Under the pieces are notes generated by a model. The model was not told the origin of the DNA. It ran no database searches and saw only the letters and a program-made list of their open reading frames with translations. DNA of 7,286 nt from Anaerolineales bacterium (lineage in GTDB: Bacteria > Chloroflexota > Anaerolineae > Anaerolineales > E44-bin32), in NCBI GenBank assembly GCA_030668545.1, contig DAOUTT010000104.1:1-7286 (forward strand), read 5' to 3'. A program made the position numbers and the translations under genes. Below are positions 1 to 6,120 of the stretch, piece after piece (the stretch's first letter is position 1; every line of letters starts with the position of its first letter).

Positions 1-413
1 ATCACGGTGCCGCCGAAATCTGAGACTTCGATTCTGTCGCCGATCTCAAACGGCTGCTGAAGCAAGATGAGGATGCCGGAGATGAAATTCTTAACGATAT
101 CCTGAAGACCAAAGCCGATTGCGATCCCCCCGATGCCCAAGCCGGCGATCAAACTGTTGAAGCGCCCGGGTGCGATTTGCTCAAGTGCAACGAGGATTCC
201 CACGGCGAGTATTCCCAGGCGGGTGAGCATCTCGAGGAGTACAATCAGTTCTGGGTCCCGCTTTCCACGCTCCATACTATTGCGCAGCAGCCTTGTTAGC
301 CACTTCGAGAGCAGGTAGGCTACAAGGAGGATCAGTGCGGCAGCGCCGAGTCTGGGCAGGAATTCCATTGCCGTCGTCAAAATTGTTTCCCATGAAAGGT
401 CTATTGGTAGCAT
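1..413 (-). CDS. MscS-family mechanosensitive ion channel, N-terminal part (C-terminus beyond left edge)
   Basis: The minus-strand frame is open from an ATG at 413-411 to the left edge and gives 137 residues. They read as an MscS-type small-conductance channel of the inner membrane, which opens under membrane tension to release solutes in hypo-osmotic shock. Two hydrophobic helices lie at about residues 18-39 and 56-80. The pore-lining TM3 begins near 86 with the glycine/alanine-rich run GLGIGGIAIGFGLQDIVKNF (91-110). This is followed by the beta-domain entry QQPFEIGDRIEV (119-130) and FGGTV, the usual MscS order. The start is well supported: GAGGTGA (428-422) lies 8 bases upstream of the ATG. 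Two TM helices before TM3 fit a short MscS-like protein. The remaining beta domain and cytoplasmic cage would lie outside the window. The start codon overlaps that of the divergent glycosyltransferase gene. The family call is firm; the exact subfamily is not. Confidence 0.9.
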   Translation of the reverse strand, partial: MLPIDLSWETILTTAMEFLPRLGAAALILLVAYLLSKWLTRLLRNSMERGKRDPELIVLLEMLTRLGILAVGILVALEQIAPGRFNSLIAGLGIGGIAIGFGLQDIVKNFISGILILLQQPFEIGDRIEVSDFGGTV

Positions 414-1479
414 GATGAGTATCACCTCAAAAAAGATTTCAACGCTTGATGATATCACAGCGGAACCGAGGATCTCGGTACTCATGCCTTGTTACAACGC
501 GGACGAGACTCTCGACGAGACTATGCGGTCACTTATAGATCAAACGCTAATCGAGTTTGAAATCGTAGCTGTCGATGATGGCTCAGAGGACTCAACTTCT
601 GAGAAACTGGCCGCATGGTCCAGGAAAGACTCGCGCGTTCGCATCCTGACCATCGCCCATGCAGGCATCATCCCTGCCCTGAACACTGGGATGGAGGCGT
701 GCCGTTCACATCTCGTTGCCAGGATGGACGCCGATGATGTCGCCCATCCCGAGCGGCTGGAGCGCCAGGTTGAGTATCTTGACGCGAATCCGGAGGTGAC
801 CGTGGTGGGCAGTCTGGTTGAGGGCTTCCCGCGCGACGGGGTTCGAGAAGGTTTTCAAATCTATATCGAATGGCTAAATAAATTGGTAGATCACGATGCG
901 ATTACGCGAGATATTTTCGTCGAGAGCCCGTTAGCGCACCCCTCGGTAGCGTTTCGAAGGAGGCGGGTGGAGGCGCTTGGAGGCTATCAGGAGTTTGGCT
1001 GGCCGGAGGACTATGATCTCTGGCTGCGCTTGTACCTTGATGGGGCGCGGTTTGAAAAGATACCGGAGATCCTGCTCTACTGGCGAGAACACCCAAAGCG
1101 CCTGACGCGCACCGATTCGCGCTACTCTGTTGAAAATTTCCTGCGCGCCAAGGCTAGATACCTGATGCAGGGTCCGCTGCGAGGCAGGGATGCCGTGATC
1201 GTGTGGGGCGCCGGTCAGATGGGGCGGCGGCTCTCAAAGCATTTAGTGCGCGCAGGAGCGCCGCTTGCAGCGTTTGTTGACATCGATCCGAAGAAGGTTG
1301 GCCGGACCCTCAGGGGAGCGCCGATCATTCCGCCGGAGGAGCTGAAAGAATGGTGGAGTCGATTTATGAATCCTGTTATCCTGGCCGCGGTGGGGTCGAG
1401 GAATGCACGCGCTTTGATTCGTGAGAACTTATGCAGCAGAGGATTCCGCGAGGGCATTGACTGGTGGGCTGTTGCCTAA
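412..1479 (+). CDS. GT2 glycosyltransferase with C-terminal Rossmann-like nucleotide-binding domain
   Basis: This 355-residue protein is a family 2 (GT-A fold) glycosyltransferase, likely acting on a nucleotide-sugar donor at the cytoplasmic membrane for surface polysaccharide or glycolipid. The donor-site strand RISVLMPCYN lies at 20-29 and VDDGSED at 54-60. The metal-binding DXD lies in MDADD (105-109), and the probable catalytic base is in WPEDYDLWLRL (197-207). The GT2 domain ends near 240. Residues about 258-355 form a second unit starting VIVWGAGQMGRRLSKHL (262-278) with a GxGxxG-type loop, then AAFVDIDPKKVG. This resembles the nucleotide-binding part of PglD-like or epimerase-like proteins; its function is unknown. 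No transmembrane helix is evident. The start is ATG 412 or ATG 415. The only upstream purine run, GAAAGG (394-399), is 12 bases from ATG 412, a long spacing, so translation signals look weak. The gene sits alone between two minus-strand genes. The acceptor sugar cannot be read from the sequence. Confidence 0.9.
   Translation: MMSITSKKISTLDDITAEPRISVLMPCYNADETLDETMRSLIDQTLIEFEIVAVDDGSEDSTSEKLAAWSRKDSRVRILTIAHAGIIPALNTGMEACRSHLVARMDADDVAHPERLERQVEYLDANPEVTVVGSLVEGFPRDGVREGFQIYIEWLNKLVDHDAITRDIFVESPLAHPSVAFRRRRVEALGGYQEFGWPEDYDLWLRLYLDGARFEKIPEILLYWREHPKRLTRTDSRYSVENFLRAKARYLMQGPLRGRDAVIVWGAGQMGRRLSKHLVRAGAPLAAFVDIDPKKVGRTLRGAPIIPPEELKEWWSRFMNPVILAAVGSRNARALIRENLCSRGFREGIDWWAVA
422..428 (-). promoter_or_regulatory. 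Ribosome binding site of the MscS gene
   Basis: The minus strand reads GAGGTGA, 8 bases ahead of the ATG at 413. It lies inside the first codons of the opposing glycosyltransferase gene and fixes the MscS start. Confidence 0.7.
449..457 (-). promoter_or_regulatory. Possible extended -10 promoter of the MscS gene
   Basis: The minus strand reads TGATATCAT, a TGn extended -10 with a 5/6 match to TATAAT. No good -35 box precedes it, as is common for extended -10 promoters. Transcription would start near 441, leaving about 28 untranslated bases that include the GAGGTGA ribosome site. It lies wholly inside the glycosyltransferase coding sequence. This is a pattern match only. Confidence 0.35.
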
Positions 1480-2169
1480 TTATGTGTGCGCCTTACGGAT
1501 GACCTGATCTGGCGGGTAACATTTGCCGGGCCGCGGGATCAGCCGCGGGACGCGGCTCTGATAGTCGATATAGGCTTGCCCGAATTCACCGACCAGCCGC
1601 CGCTCCTCAAAGATACTGCCGACGATTATATACAGTGTTAAACCGAGGTTCAGAGCCAGAACGCTCGTTGTCATCACTGGCGTGAGCCAGATAAAGAGCA
1701 GCCCAGCGGTGTAAAGTGGGTGGCGGACATGGCAATAGAGCCCGTTGATAACCAACTTGCTCGGCTCTGATGACCCGGGATGGGTAAATTGGCGCAGCCC
1801 GAGAAAATGCAGCGAGTCAGTTTGTAAAAGGCCAAGGAGCAGCAGGAGAGCGGCCACCGCCTGACCCGCGGAGGTGAGCAAAATCCATGGTCGTGTCAGT
1901 TGGTAGAGCGTCTGCCCTGGATCGAGCGCGGCAATGGCGAGAACCGGCAAGAATGAGAGCCCCCCAACGATATTAAAGAATAACCGGTAAAAGCGGTTGC
2001 TTGTTTGGCCAAAGGCGCGCCGAAAAGATTGCTTCACCATGTTACTGGCGAGCAGACTGTGCAGTGCGCCGTACACAGCGACGGCGATGAAGGTTAAAAC
2101 CGGACCTGAAATCGACATGACCCTCAAATAGCGTATAGGTGTTTCCTGTTTGACGCTCTCGAAGGGCAA
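1480..2169 (-). CDS. Integral membrane methyltransferase of the isoprenylcysteine/phospholipid methyltransferase type
   Basis: This 229-residue multi-helix membrane protein has the signature of the ICMT/PEMT-like S-adenosylmethionine methyltransferases. GLYCHVRHPLYTAG (143-156) supplies the conserved RHP-x-Y SAM-binding segment. A helix and then EERRLVGEFGQAYIDYQSRV (188-207) supply the paired glutamates and the F-x-x-Y-x-x-Y-x-x-x-VPR ending. Hydrophobic stretches at about 20-42, 63-81, 92-116, 152-168 and 170-186 indicate about five membrane segments. Bacterial members act on small or lipid-like substrates; the substrate here is unknown. The listed start is TTG at 2169, chosen because AAAGGG lies 7 bases upstream. 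An ATG at 2118 (residue 18) is the alternative, but GAGGG sits only 2-3 bases before it. The stop codon touches the stop of the convergent glycosyltransferase gene with no intervening base. The family is confident, the start moderately so. Confidence 0.82.
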   Translation of the reverse strand: MPFESVKQETPIRYLRVMSISGPVLTFIAVAVYGALHSLLASNMVKQSFRRAFGQTSNRFYRLFFNIVGGLSFLPVLAIAALDPGQTLYQLTRPWILLTSAGQAVAALLLLLGLLQTDSLHFLGLRQFTHPGSSEPSKLVINGLYCHVRHPLYTAGLLFIWLTPVMTTSVLALNLGLTLYIIVGSIFEERRLVGEFGQAYIDYQSRVPRLIPRPGKCYPPDQVIRKAHT

Positions 2170-2176
2170 TTAATTA

Positions 2177-2182
2177 CCCTTT
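2177..2182 (-). promoter_or_regulatory. Ribosome binding site favouring a TTG start for the methyltransferase
   Basis: The minus strand reads AAAGGG, 7 bases ahead of TTG 2169-2167. It is the main reason to prefer the TTG over the in-frame ATG at 2118. Confidence 0.5.
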
Positions 2183-2277
2183 AGATTCGGTTCCGATGGG
2201 TAACCGAGGATGGCAATACGTTAGAACTGAGTTTGTGTTTTGAAACGCCACCATTTATAGAGCAGAGCATATTCTCC

Positions 2278-2308
2278 AGCTGACAAGCTTCTGTTGGAGA
2301 TGTCAGCT
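2278..2308. repeat. 8-bp perfect inverted repeat (stem-loop) between OYE and methyltransferase genes
   Basis: AGCTGACA (2278-2285) and TGTCAGCT (2301-2308) are exact reverse complements around a 15-base loop. On the minus strand it follows the oxidoreductase stop by about 63 bases but has no T tract, so it would be a weak terminator. If the TATAAT at 2327-2322 is active, the hairpin would instead lie at the very 5' end of the methyltransferase leader. A second short complementarity, TCTCC (2273-2277) with GGAGA (2296-2300), could compete with the main stem. Its function is not shown. Confidence 0.5.
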
Positions 2309-2321
2309 TTCGATTGGGCTT

Positions 2322-2327
2322 ATTATA
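2322..2327 (-). promoter_or_regulatory. Possible -10 box for the methyltransferase gene
   Basis: The minus strand reads a perfect TATAAT. The -35 region at 16-18 bases spacing is only TTTGGG-like, so the match is one-sided. A start near 2315 would give a leader of about 145 bases to the TTG at 2169, containing the 2278-2308 stem-loop. Confidence 0.4.
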
Positions 2328-2370
2328 GGAAACACTTTTAAAACCCAAATAGGGATGTTACGTGAAATTG

Positions 2371-3483
2371 TTATGCACTCACCTTATTAGCCACTTTTTC
2401 GTGAGGGCATTTACAAGCGATCCCATCACCTTCATTTTTGGGCCAACAATTATTTGCCGCTATGCAGCGGGATTTTTCCTTCAAGCCGAGTTTAAATTGT
2501 TTCGGTAGATCTGGTTCGGTGATCAATGGACGACAGAGGGAGATATAGTCGGCGTGTCCATTGGCTAAAACCTGCTCCATAACCGACCGGGAACGGAAGC
2601 CTCCGACAAGAATAATCGGAAGTTGAGTGACAGGGCGGGCTTGGCGTGCCAGGGGGAGAAAGTAAGCTTCGTCAGCCTCTGAACGGATCCCCTTTCGTAC
2701 ATTAAGGTTCTTTGTTCCACCAATTCCTCCGCTGATTTCAACCGCGTCAAGTCCCATGTTCTCTAACGCGGCTGCTATTTGAGCTCCTTCATCAGAGGAC
2801 AAACCGCCTTCCACACCGTCCATCATACCGAGCTTGATCAACACCGGATACTCGGAGCCTACCTTCTCTCTAACCGCGGCACATACTTCGCGCAGGAAAC
2901 GCATCCTCTTTGTACGATTACCTCCCCACTTATCGGTTCTGCGGTTTACAAACGGGGATAGGAACTGGCTTATCAAGTATCCATGAGCGGCGTGAATCTG
3001 GACCCCATCGAAACCAGCCTCTTGACATCTCCGAGCCGCGTTTCCGTATGCCTGAATAACAGTTTCAATTTCCTGGGATGTAATTTCCCTGGCTGGCCTT
3101 GAAAGGAACGGCGCCTCAATTGCTGAGGGAGCAATGGCTTCGGGTACGTCTTCGGCATTGGCTTGCATGCCGGCGTGGTTAATTTGTGCGACGATACGAC
3201 CGTGCTCATTGTGGACTGCGTCGGCTAGTTTTGCCAGATCGGGAATCAGATCGTCGTTGTAAATGCCGGTCATCCCAAAGTGGGCTTTTCCAGATTGATG
3301 CACGTACATGTGACCGGTGATGATCAGGCCTACGCCGCCTCGAACCAGGTTTTTATACAGCTCCTTAAGCTGAGGAAAGGGACGCCCATCTGGATCAGCC
3401 ATCCCTTCGGCAGTTGCGGAGCGCACGATTCGGTTTGGTGTAGAAAGCGACCCAATATTATTGGGTGTAAAGAGCAGGGTCAT
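2371..3483 (-). CDS. Old Yellow Enzyme-family NADH:flavin oxidoreductase (FMN-dependent ene-reductase type)
   Basis: This 370-residue single-domain TIM-barrel flavoprotein is of the usual length for the family, without the C-terminal flavodoxin/NAD domains of dienoyl-CoA reductases. OYE members use NAD(P)H and FMN to reduce activated C=C bonds, nitro groups or quinone-like electrophiles. Visible markers are the N-terminal PNRIVRSATAEGMAD (16-30), QINHAG (100-105), and HAAHGYLISQFLSP (164-177). The last supplies the substrate-binding pair H164/H167 and likely proton donor Y169. It is followed by NRRTDKWGG (180-188). ILVGGF (291-296) and R318 in SLCRPLI form the FMN phosphate site. The C-terminal cysteines are C340, C346, C357 and C359. 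Where many relatives have C-x-x-C-N-x-C, this protein reads CIAANNC, with alanine at the second cysteine. The ATG overlaps the MFS stop codon as ATGA, and AAGGA lies 7 bases upstream, so translation is probably coupled. The substrate is unknown. Confidence 0.93.
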   Translation of the reverse strand: MTLLFTPNNIGSLSTPNRIVRSATAEGMADPDGRPFPQLKELYKNLVRGGVGLIITGHMYVHQSGKAHFGMTGIYNDDLIPDLAKLADAVHNEHGRIVAQINHAGMQANAEDVPEAIAPSAIEAPFLSRPAREITSQEIETVIQAYGNAARRCQEAGFDGVQIHAAHGYLISQFLSPFVNRRTDKWGGNRTKRMRFLREVCAAVREKVGSEYPVLIKLGMMDGVEGGLSSDEGAQIAAALENMGLDAVEISGGIGGTKNLNVRKGIRSEADEAYFLPLARQARPVTQLPIILVGGFRSRSVMEQVLANGHADYISLCRPLITEPDLPKQFKLGLKEKSRCIAANNCWPKNEGDGIACKCPHEKVANKVSA

Positions 3484-4742
3484 GTCCTTTTCCTTGAGAG
3501 CTGCGATTCTTCTGCAGATTCTACCGCAGGGCTAATGCCGGGCAACAGCACCAATGCCAGCAACCCGGATAGGATGTATATACCCCCACCAAAGTAGAGC
3601 GTGGTCGAGATGCCGAGCGTGTCGCCCAGCCCGCTGGCGAAGGTCATTCCGATCAGCATCAGCAGCGCGCTCAGTGTTCCATAGACCCCAAATACACGCC
3701 CCAAATACTCTCTGGGAGCATGCGACTGCATCCAGGTCTGGCTGCTGATCAACCAGGCCATGAGCGGCACGCTGAGCAGGATCATGATCAACATCGAGAT
3801 GGCAAAGACTGGCCAGAAGACCATTGCCACCAGTGCCACCCCCGTACCGAGTAAGCCAAATGGGATCAGGTGATTGGGCTTGAATTTGCTCCCGATTGCT
3901 CCTATCGCGATCCCCCCCAGAATACCGGCCACACCGCGCACCGTGAGCACCAAACCAAACTCAGCCGATCCCACCCCAACGACATCCTGGAAAAAGGGTA
4001 CGAGCAATACGGTAAGGATGCTGTCTCCAAGGGCGGCTATCCCGAGCACGAGGAATATCCGTGAAAGTGCCGGTTTACCCATCACCATTTTCAGGCCGGC
4101 GACAAATTCATCCCAGAATACCGAGAATGCGCTGGCTGCAGAACTGTCCTCAGCGGGAGCGGGCGCCGCCACGCCCTGCGGGACGCGGATGAAATACATC
4201 AATAACGCTGCCAATACATAGGAGCCGATATCAAAGAAGATCACGCCCTGCAAACCGATCGAGGCCAGCAAGACACCGCCGAGCGCCGGTCCGATCAGGC
4301 GGGCGCCGTTCTCCCCCAACGAGTCAAGCGAATTAGCGGTGAGCAATTGGTCTTTCTCAACCAGCGTTGGCAGCAGGGCATTATTCGCTGGTCCAAAAAA
4401 CTGGCTCGCGGTTGATTCTAGGAAGCCAGCGAGATAAACCAGCCAGATCATATCGGCTGAGCGAACGCCCAGCAGCATGACCAGCACCGCGCCGCGGAAG
4501 AGGCTCGAGCCGATCATCGTCCAACGCCGGTCCCAACGGTCGACAAACACCCCGGCGACCGACCCAAAAACCAGGGACGGTACGACCTGGATCATAAACA
4601 TCGCGCCGGTAGCCATCACCGATCCGGTCACTTTGTAAATAAAGAACGGCAACGCGGCAAACATCGCCCAATCGCCAATCATTGAGATTAACTGGGAAAT
4701 CCACAACAGTCCATAATTGCGCCTTCGTAATACGGTTAGCAT
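3480..4742 (-). CDS. MFS transporter, MFS_3 / EntS-like drug or metabolite exporter
   Basis: This is a 420-residue twelve-helix proton-coupled exporter of the cytoplasmic membrane, full length for the family. The N-terminus LRRRNYGLLWISQLISMIGD (5-24) leads into TM1. The motif A loop between TM2 and TM3 is GVFVDRWDRR (64-73). The segment FFGPANNALLPTLV (115-128), followed by ANSLDSLGENGARLIGPALG (136-155), is characteristic of the MFS_3 group that includes enterobactin and macrolide-type exporters. A charged central loop (about 189-220) separates the two six-helix halves. The start is clear: AGGAG lies 7 bases before the ATG. The TGA stop overlaps the start of the flavin oxidoreductase gene (ATGA), making this the first gene of a two-gene operon. 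A promoter is suggested by TAGAAT at 4775-4770. The transported compound cannot be inferred from the sequence. Confidence 0.92.
   Translation of the reverse strand: MLTVLRRRNYGLLWISQLISMIGDWAMFAALPFFIYKVTGSVMATGAMFMIQVVPSLVFGSVAGVFVDRWDRRWTMIGSSLFRGAVLVMLLGVRSADMIWLVYLAGFLESTASQFFGPANNALLPTLVEKDQLLTANSLDSLGENGARLIGPALGGVLLASIGLQGVIFFDIGSYVLAALLMYFIRVPQGVAAPAPAEDSSAASAFSVFWDEFVAGLKMVMGKPALSRIFLVLGIAALGDSILTVLLVPFFQDVVGVGSAEFGLVLTVRGVAGILGGIAIGAIGSKFKPNHLIPFGLLGTGVALVAMVFWPVFAISMLIMILLSVPLMAWLISSQTWMQSHAPREYLGRVFGVYGTLSALLMLIGMTFASGLGDTLGISTTLYFGGGIYILSGLLALVLLPGISPAVESAEESQLSRKRT
3491..3495 (-). promoter_or_regulatory. Ribosome binding site of the OYE gene inside the MFS gene end
   Basis: The minus strand reads AAGGA, 7 bases before ATG 3483, within the final codons of the exporter gene. 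It supports the ATGA overlap start. Confidence 0.55.
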
Positions 4743-4749
4743 GCGGTCA

Positions 4750-4754
4750 CTCCT
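4750..4754 (-). promoter_or_regulatory. Ribosome binding site of the MFS gene
   Basis: AGGAG on the minus strand, 7 bases from ATG 4742. A near-ideal match that fixes the start. Confidence 0.75.
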
Positions 4755-4769
4755 GGAGATGAAGATCGT

Positions 4770-4775
4770 ATTCTA
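4770..4775 (-). promoter_or_regulatory. Weak candidate -10 box for the MFS-OYE operon
   Basis: The minus strand reads TAGAAT (5/6 to TATAAT), which would give a leader of about 20 bases ahead of ATG 4742. No recognisable -35 box sits at the usual distance, so this is tentative and may need an activator if real. Confidence 0.25.
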
Positions 4776-4849
4776 AACACAGCGGGGAGCAAAGAATAGC
4801 TGATATTTCCTCTACTAGTGCTTATGGGCAATACATCAGTGCAAATCGC

Positions 4850-4871
4850 AAAAAACCCTGTCGGAAAGGGT
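4850..4871 (-). terminator. Rho-independent-like terminator on the minus strand
   Basis: On the minus strand ACCCT (4871-4867) pairs with AGGGT (4859-4855) across a 7-base loop and runs directly into six T residues (4855-4850). The stem is short, so the call is moderate. It lies upstream of the MFS gene, where no recognised minus-strand gene needs ending. Confidence 0.45.
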
Positions 4872-4908
4872 GAATATTAATAAAATACATTGTACGAGCT
4901 AATATTCA
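4871..4908. repeat. 9-bp perfect inverted repeat with 20-base spacer
   Basis: TGAATATTA (4871-4879) and TAATATTCA (4900-4908) are exact reverse complements; their centres are 29 bases apart. They could be paired half-sites for a regulator, a stem-loop or a scar. They sit about 130-165 bases upstream of the MFS start. The AT-rich arms raise the odds of chance occurrence. Confidence 0.45.
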
Positions 4909-5077
4909 ATGGGGAGAAGTTTATCAGGTATTGGCGTATTTGGGGGCAAGGCACACTCATTGAAGAATAAGGCCCGGCTTCGCAGTGTTCGACGCTATCA
5001 AGAATCTGTATACGAACAGGAATAACACCTCGCAAGTGCATACTGACAAAAGGGCAACAAATCCCCCAGGAGAAAAG

Positions 5078-5103
5078 CAAATCCCGCGAGCGAGCGGGAT
5101 TTG
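5078..5103. terminator. Strong bidirectional rho-independent terminator-like hairpin
   Basis: CAAATCCCGC (5078-5087) and GCGGGATTTG (5094-5103) form a perfect 10-bp stem with a 6-base GAGCGA loop. On the plus strand it is followed by TGTTTTATAAT; on the minus strand by CTTTTCT. It therefore looks like a terminator in both directions, with the cleaner T run split between them. It lies between two divergently transcribed genes and thus does not end either of them. Confidence 0.75.
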
Positions 5104-5238
5104 TGTTTTATAATCATGACTCATGTCGAAAGAATCGTATAAATTTCCCCTTTGCGCTTTTAGAACTAATATAGGGTCTTAGTTCCTAATGTTCAACAGT
5201 TAGCCGGTATTTACAAGTAGATAAAGGAAAAAAATCAA

Positions 5239-6078
5239 ATGACAAATCACCACAAAAACAGAGATCCATGGAAATTTTTCTTGCTGACATTTGCCTATTC
5301 ATGGGTTATTTGGATACCTTCTGTGCTGGATGGACTAGGTATCAAGCTGCCCTTTAGTGTGGCGGGATATTCAACTGTAGTTGTTATTATTGGAGCATTC
5401 GCCCCTTTGCTGGCCGCAATCACACTTGTGGCCCGGGAGGAGGGCTGGAAGGGAACAAGAGTATTTTTTCGACAGGCGCTTGATATTCACATCAAGCCAG
5501 TATTTTTGGTTGTTGCATTAGCGTTGCCGATTTTAATTCATTGGATAGCACATTATCTGGCACTTGCTGTTGGCTTGGATGTTGCCAAAACGCTATTTCC
5601 AACCGAAATTTCTGTCGCACCGATAGTTCTGGCGATTCCATACTTTATTCTCATGTTGGTAATTGGTGGTGGCCAAGAAGAATTTGGCTGGCGGGGTTAT
5701 GCTCAGGAACCTTTACAAGAAAAAATCGGGGTCATACCGGCAAGTTTAGTAATAGGTGTAATCTGGGGTATTTGGCATTTACCCTTATGGTTTATGACGG
5801 GTGATTTGCATAGCGCATATTCGTTTTTGGCTTTCGTGATGATGACAACTAGCATATCGATCATATATGCCTGGCTGTATAACTCAAGTGGTAAGAAGCT
5901 AATCGTGGTGATGTTCTTTCATGCAATGAGCAATACAGCGGCACCATTGCTGCCATTTTTACATGGAATAGAAGGAAAACCAGAGAGTGCATACTGGATT
6001 TATGCTGCTGTAAACGTGATTTTTGGGTTTATATTCGCTTACATTCTTGTCAGAGGATCAAAACCGGCACAAGTATGA
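5239..6078 (+). CDS. CPBP-family (CAAX/Abi-type) intramembrane metalloprotease
   Basis: This 279-residue polytopic membrane protein belongs to the CPBP family (formerly CAAX amino-terminal protease or Abi), relatives of Rce1. These are metal-dependent proteases whose glutamate and histidine residues lie inside the membrane. Three signature motifs are present and intact. They are EEFGWRGY (147-154) with the EExxxR glutamates E147/E148 and R152, GIWHLPLWF (177-185) with H180, and FFHAMSN (226-232) with H228 and N232. Hydrophobic helices lie near 12-30, 44-64, 87-110, 126-143, 166-184, 193-213, 221-240 and 252-271. AAAGGA lies 10 bases before the ATG. Bacterial members have been linked to bacteriocin self-immunity and other roles, but most have no known substrate, and no bacteriocin-like gene is visible here. 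The gene is AT-richer than its neighbours (26/60 G+C at 5281-5340), stands alone, and could have been acquired by transfer. Confidence 0.93.
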   Translation: MTNHHKNRDPWKFFLLTFAYSWVIWIPSVLDGLGIKLPFSVAGYSTVVVIIGAFAPLLAAITLVAREEGWKGTRVFFRQALDIHIKPVFLVVALALPILIHWIAHYLALAVGLDVAKTLFPTEISVAPIVLAIPYFILMLVIGGGQEEFGWRGYAQEPLQEKIGVIPASLVIGVIWGIWHLPLWFMTGDLHSAYSFLAFVMMTTSISIIYAWLYNSSGKKLIVVMFFHAMSNTAAPLLPFLHGIEGKPESAYWIYAAVNVIFGFIFAYILVRGSKPAQV

Positions 6079-6120
6079 TTATATAATTTTCAATGCCAAC
6101 AACCCGACAATGATTCCCTC

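Larger units (their letters stand above)
4743..5238. other. Gene-poor divergent intergenic region (496 bases)
   Basis: This is the gap between the divergent MFS and CPBP genes. It contains the MFS ribosome site and promoter candidate, a minus-strand terminator-like hairpin (4855-4871), a 9-bp inverted repeat (4871-4908), a strong bidirectional terminator-like hairpin (5078-5103) and the CPBP ribosome site (AAAGGAA at 5223-5229). Short open frames exist, such as ATG 4909 to TAA 5025 (38 residues) and minus 5080-4877 (67 residues). None has a good ribosome site or a recognisable family. The stretch 4909-5077 may be a degraded gene or an untranslated RNA; I cannot tell which. Confidence 0.6.

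Noticed and set aside
133..318. 61-residue plus-strand frame near the left edge
   Set aside because: It lies antisense to the clearly recognisable MscS coding sequence and has a basic, serine-rich shadow composition.
4909..5025. 38-residue plus-strand frame starting MGRSLSGIGVFGG
   Set aside because: No ribosome site upstream and no family recognised; kept only as part of the possible orphan transcript.
4877..5080. 67-residue minus-strand open frame starting inside the 5078-5103 hairpin
   Set aside because: No ribosome site, no recognisable family, and its start codon sits within a terminator stem.
5109..5114. Plus-strand TATAAT after the hairpin, as a CPBP promoter
   Set aside because: The -35 position falls inside the hairpin stem and does not match; it is more simply the T-rich tail of the terminator.
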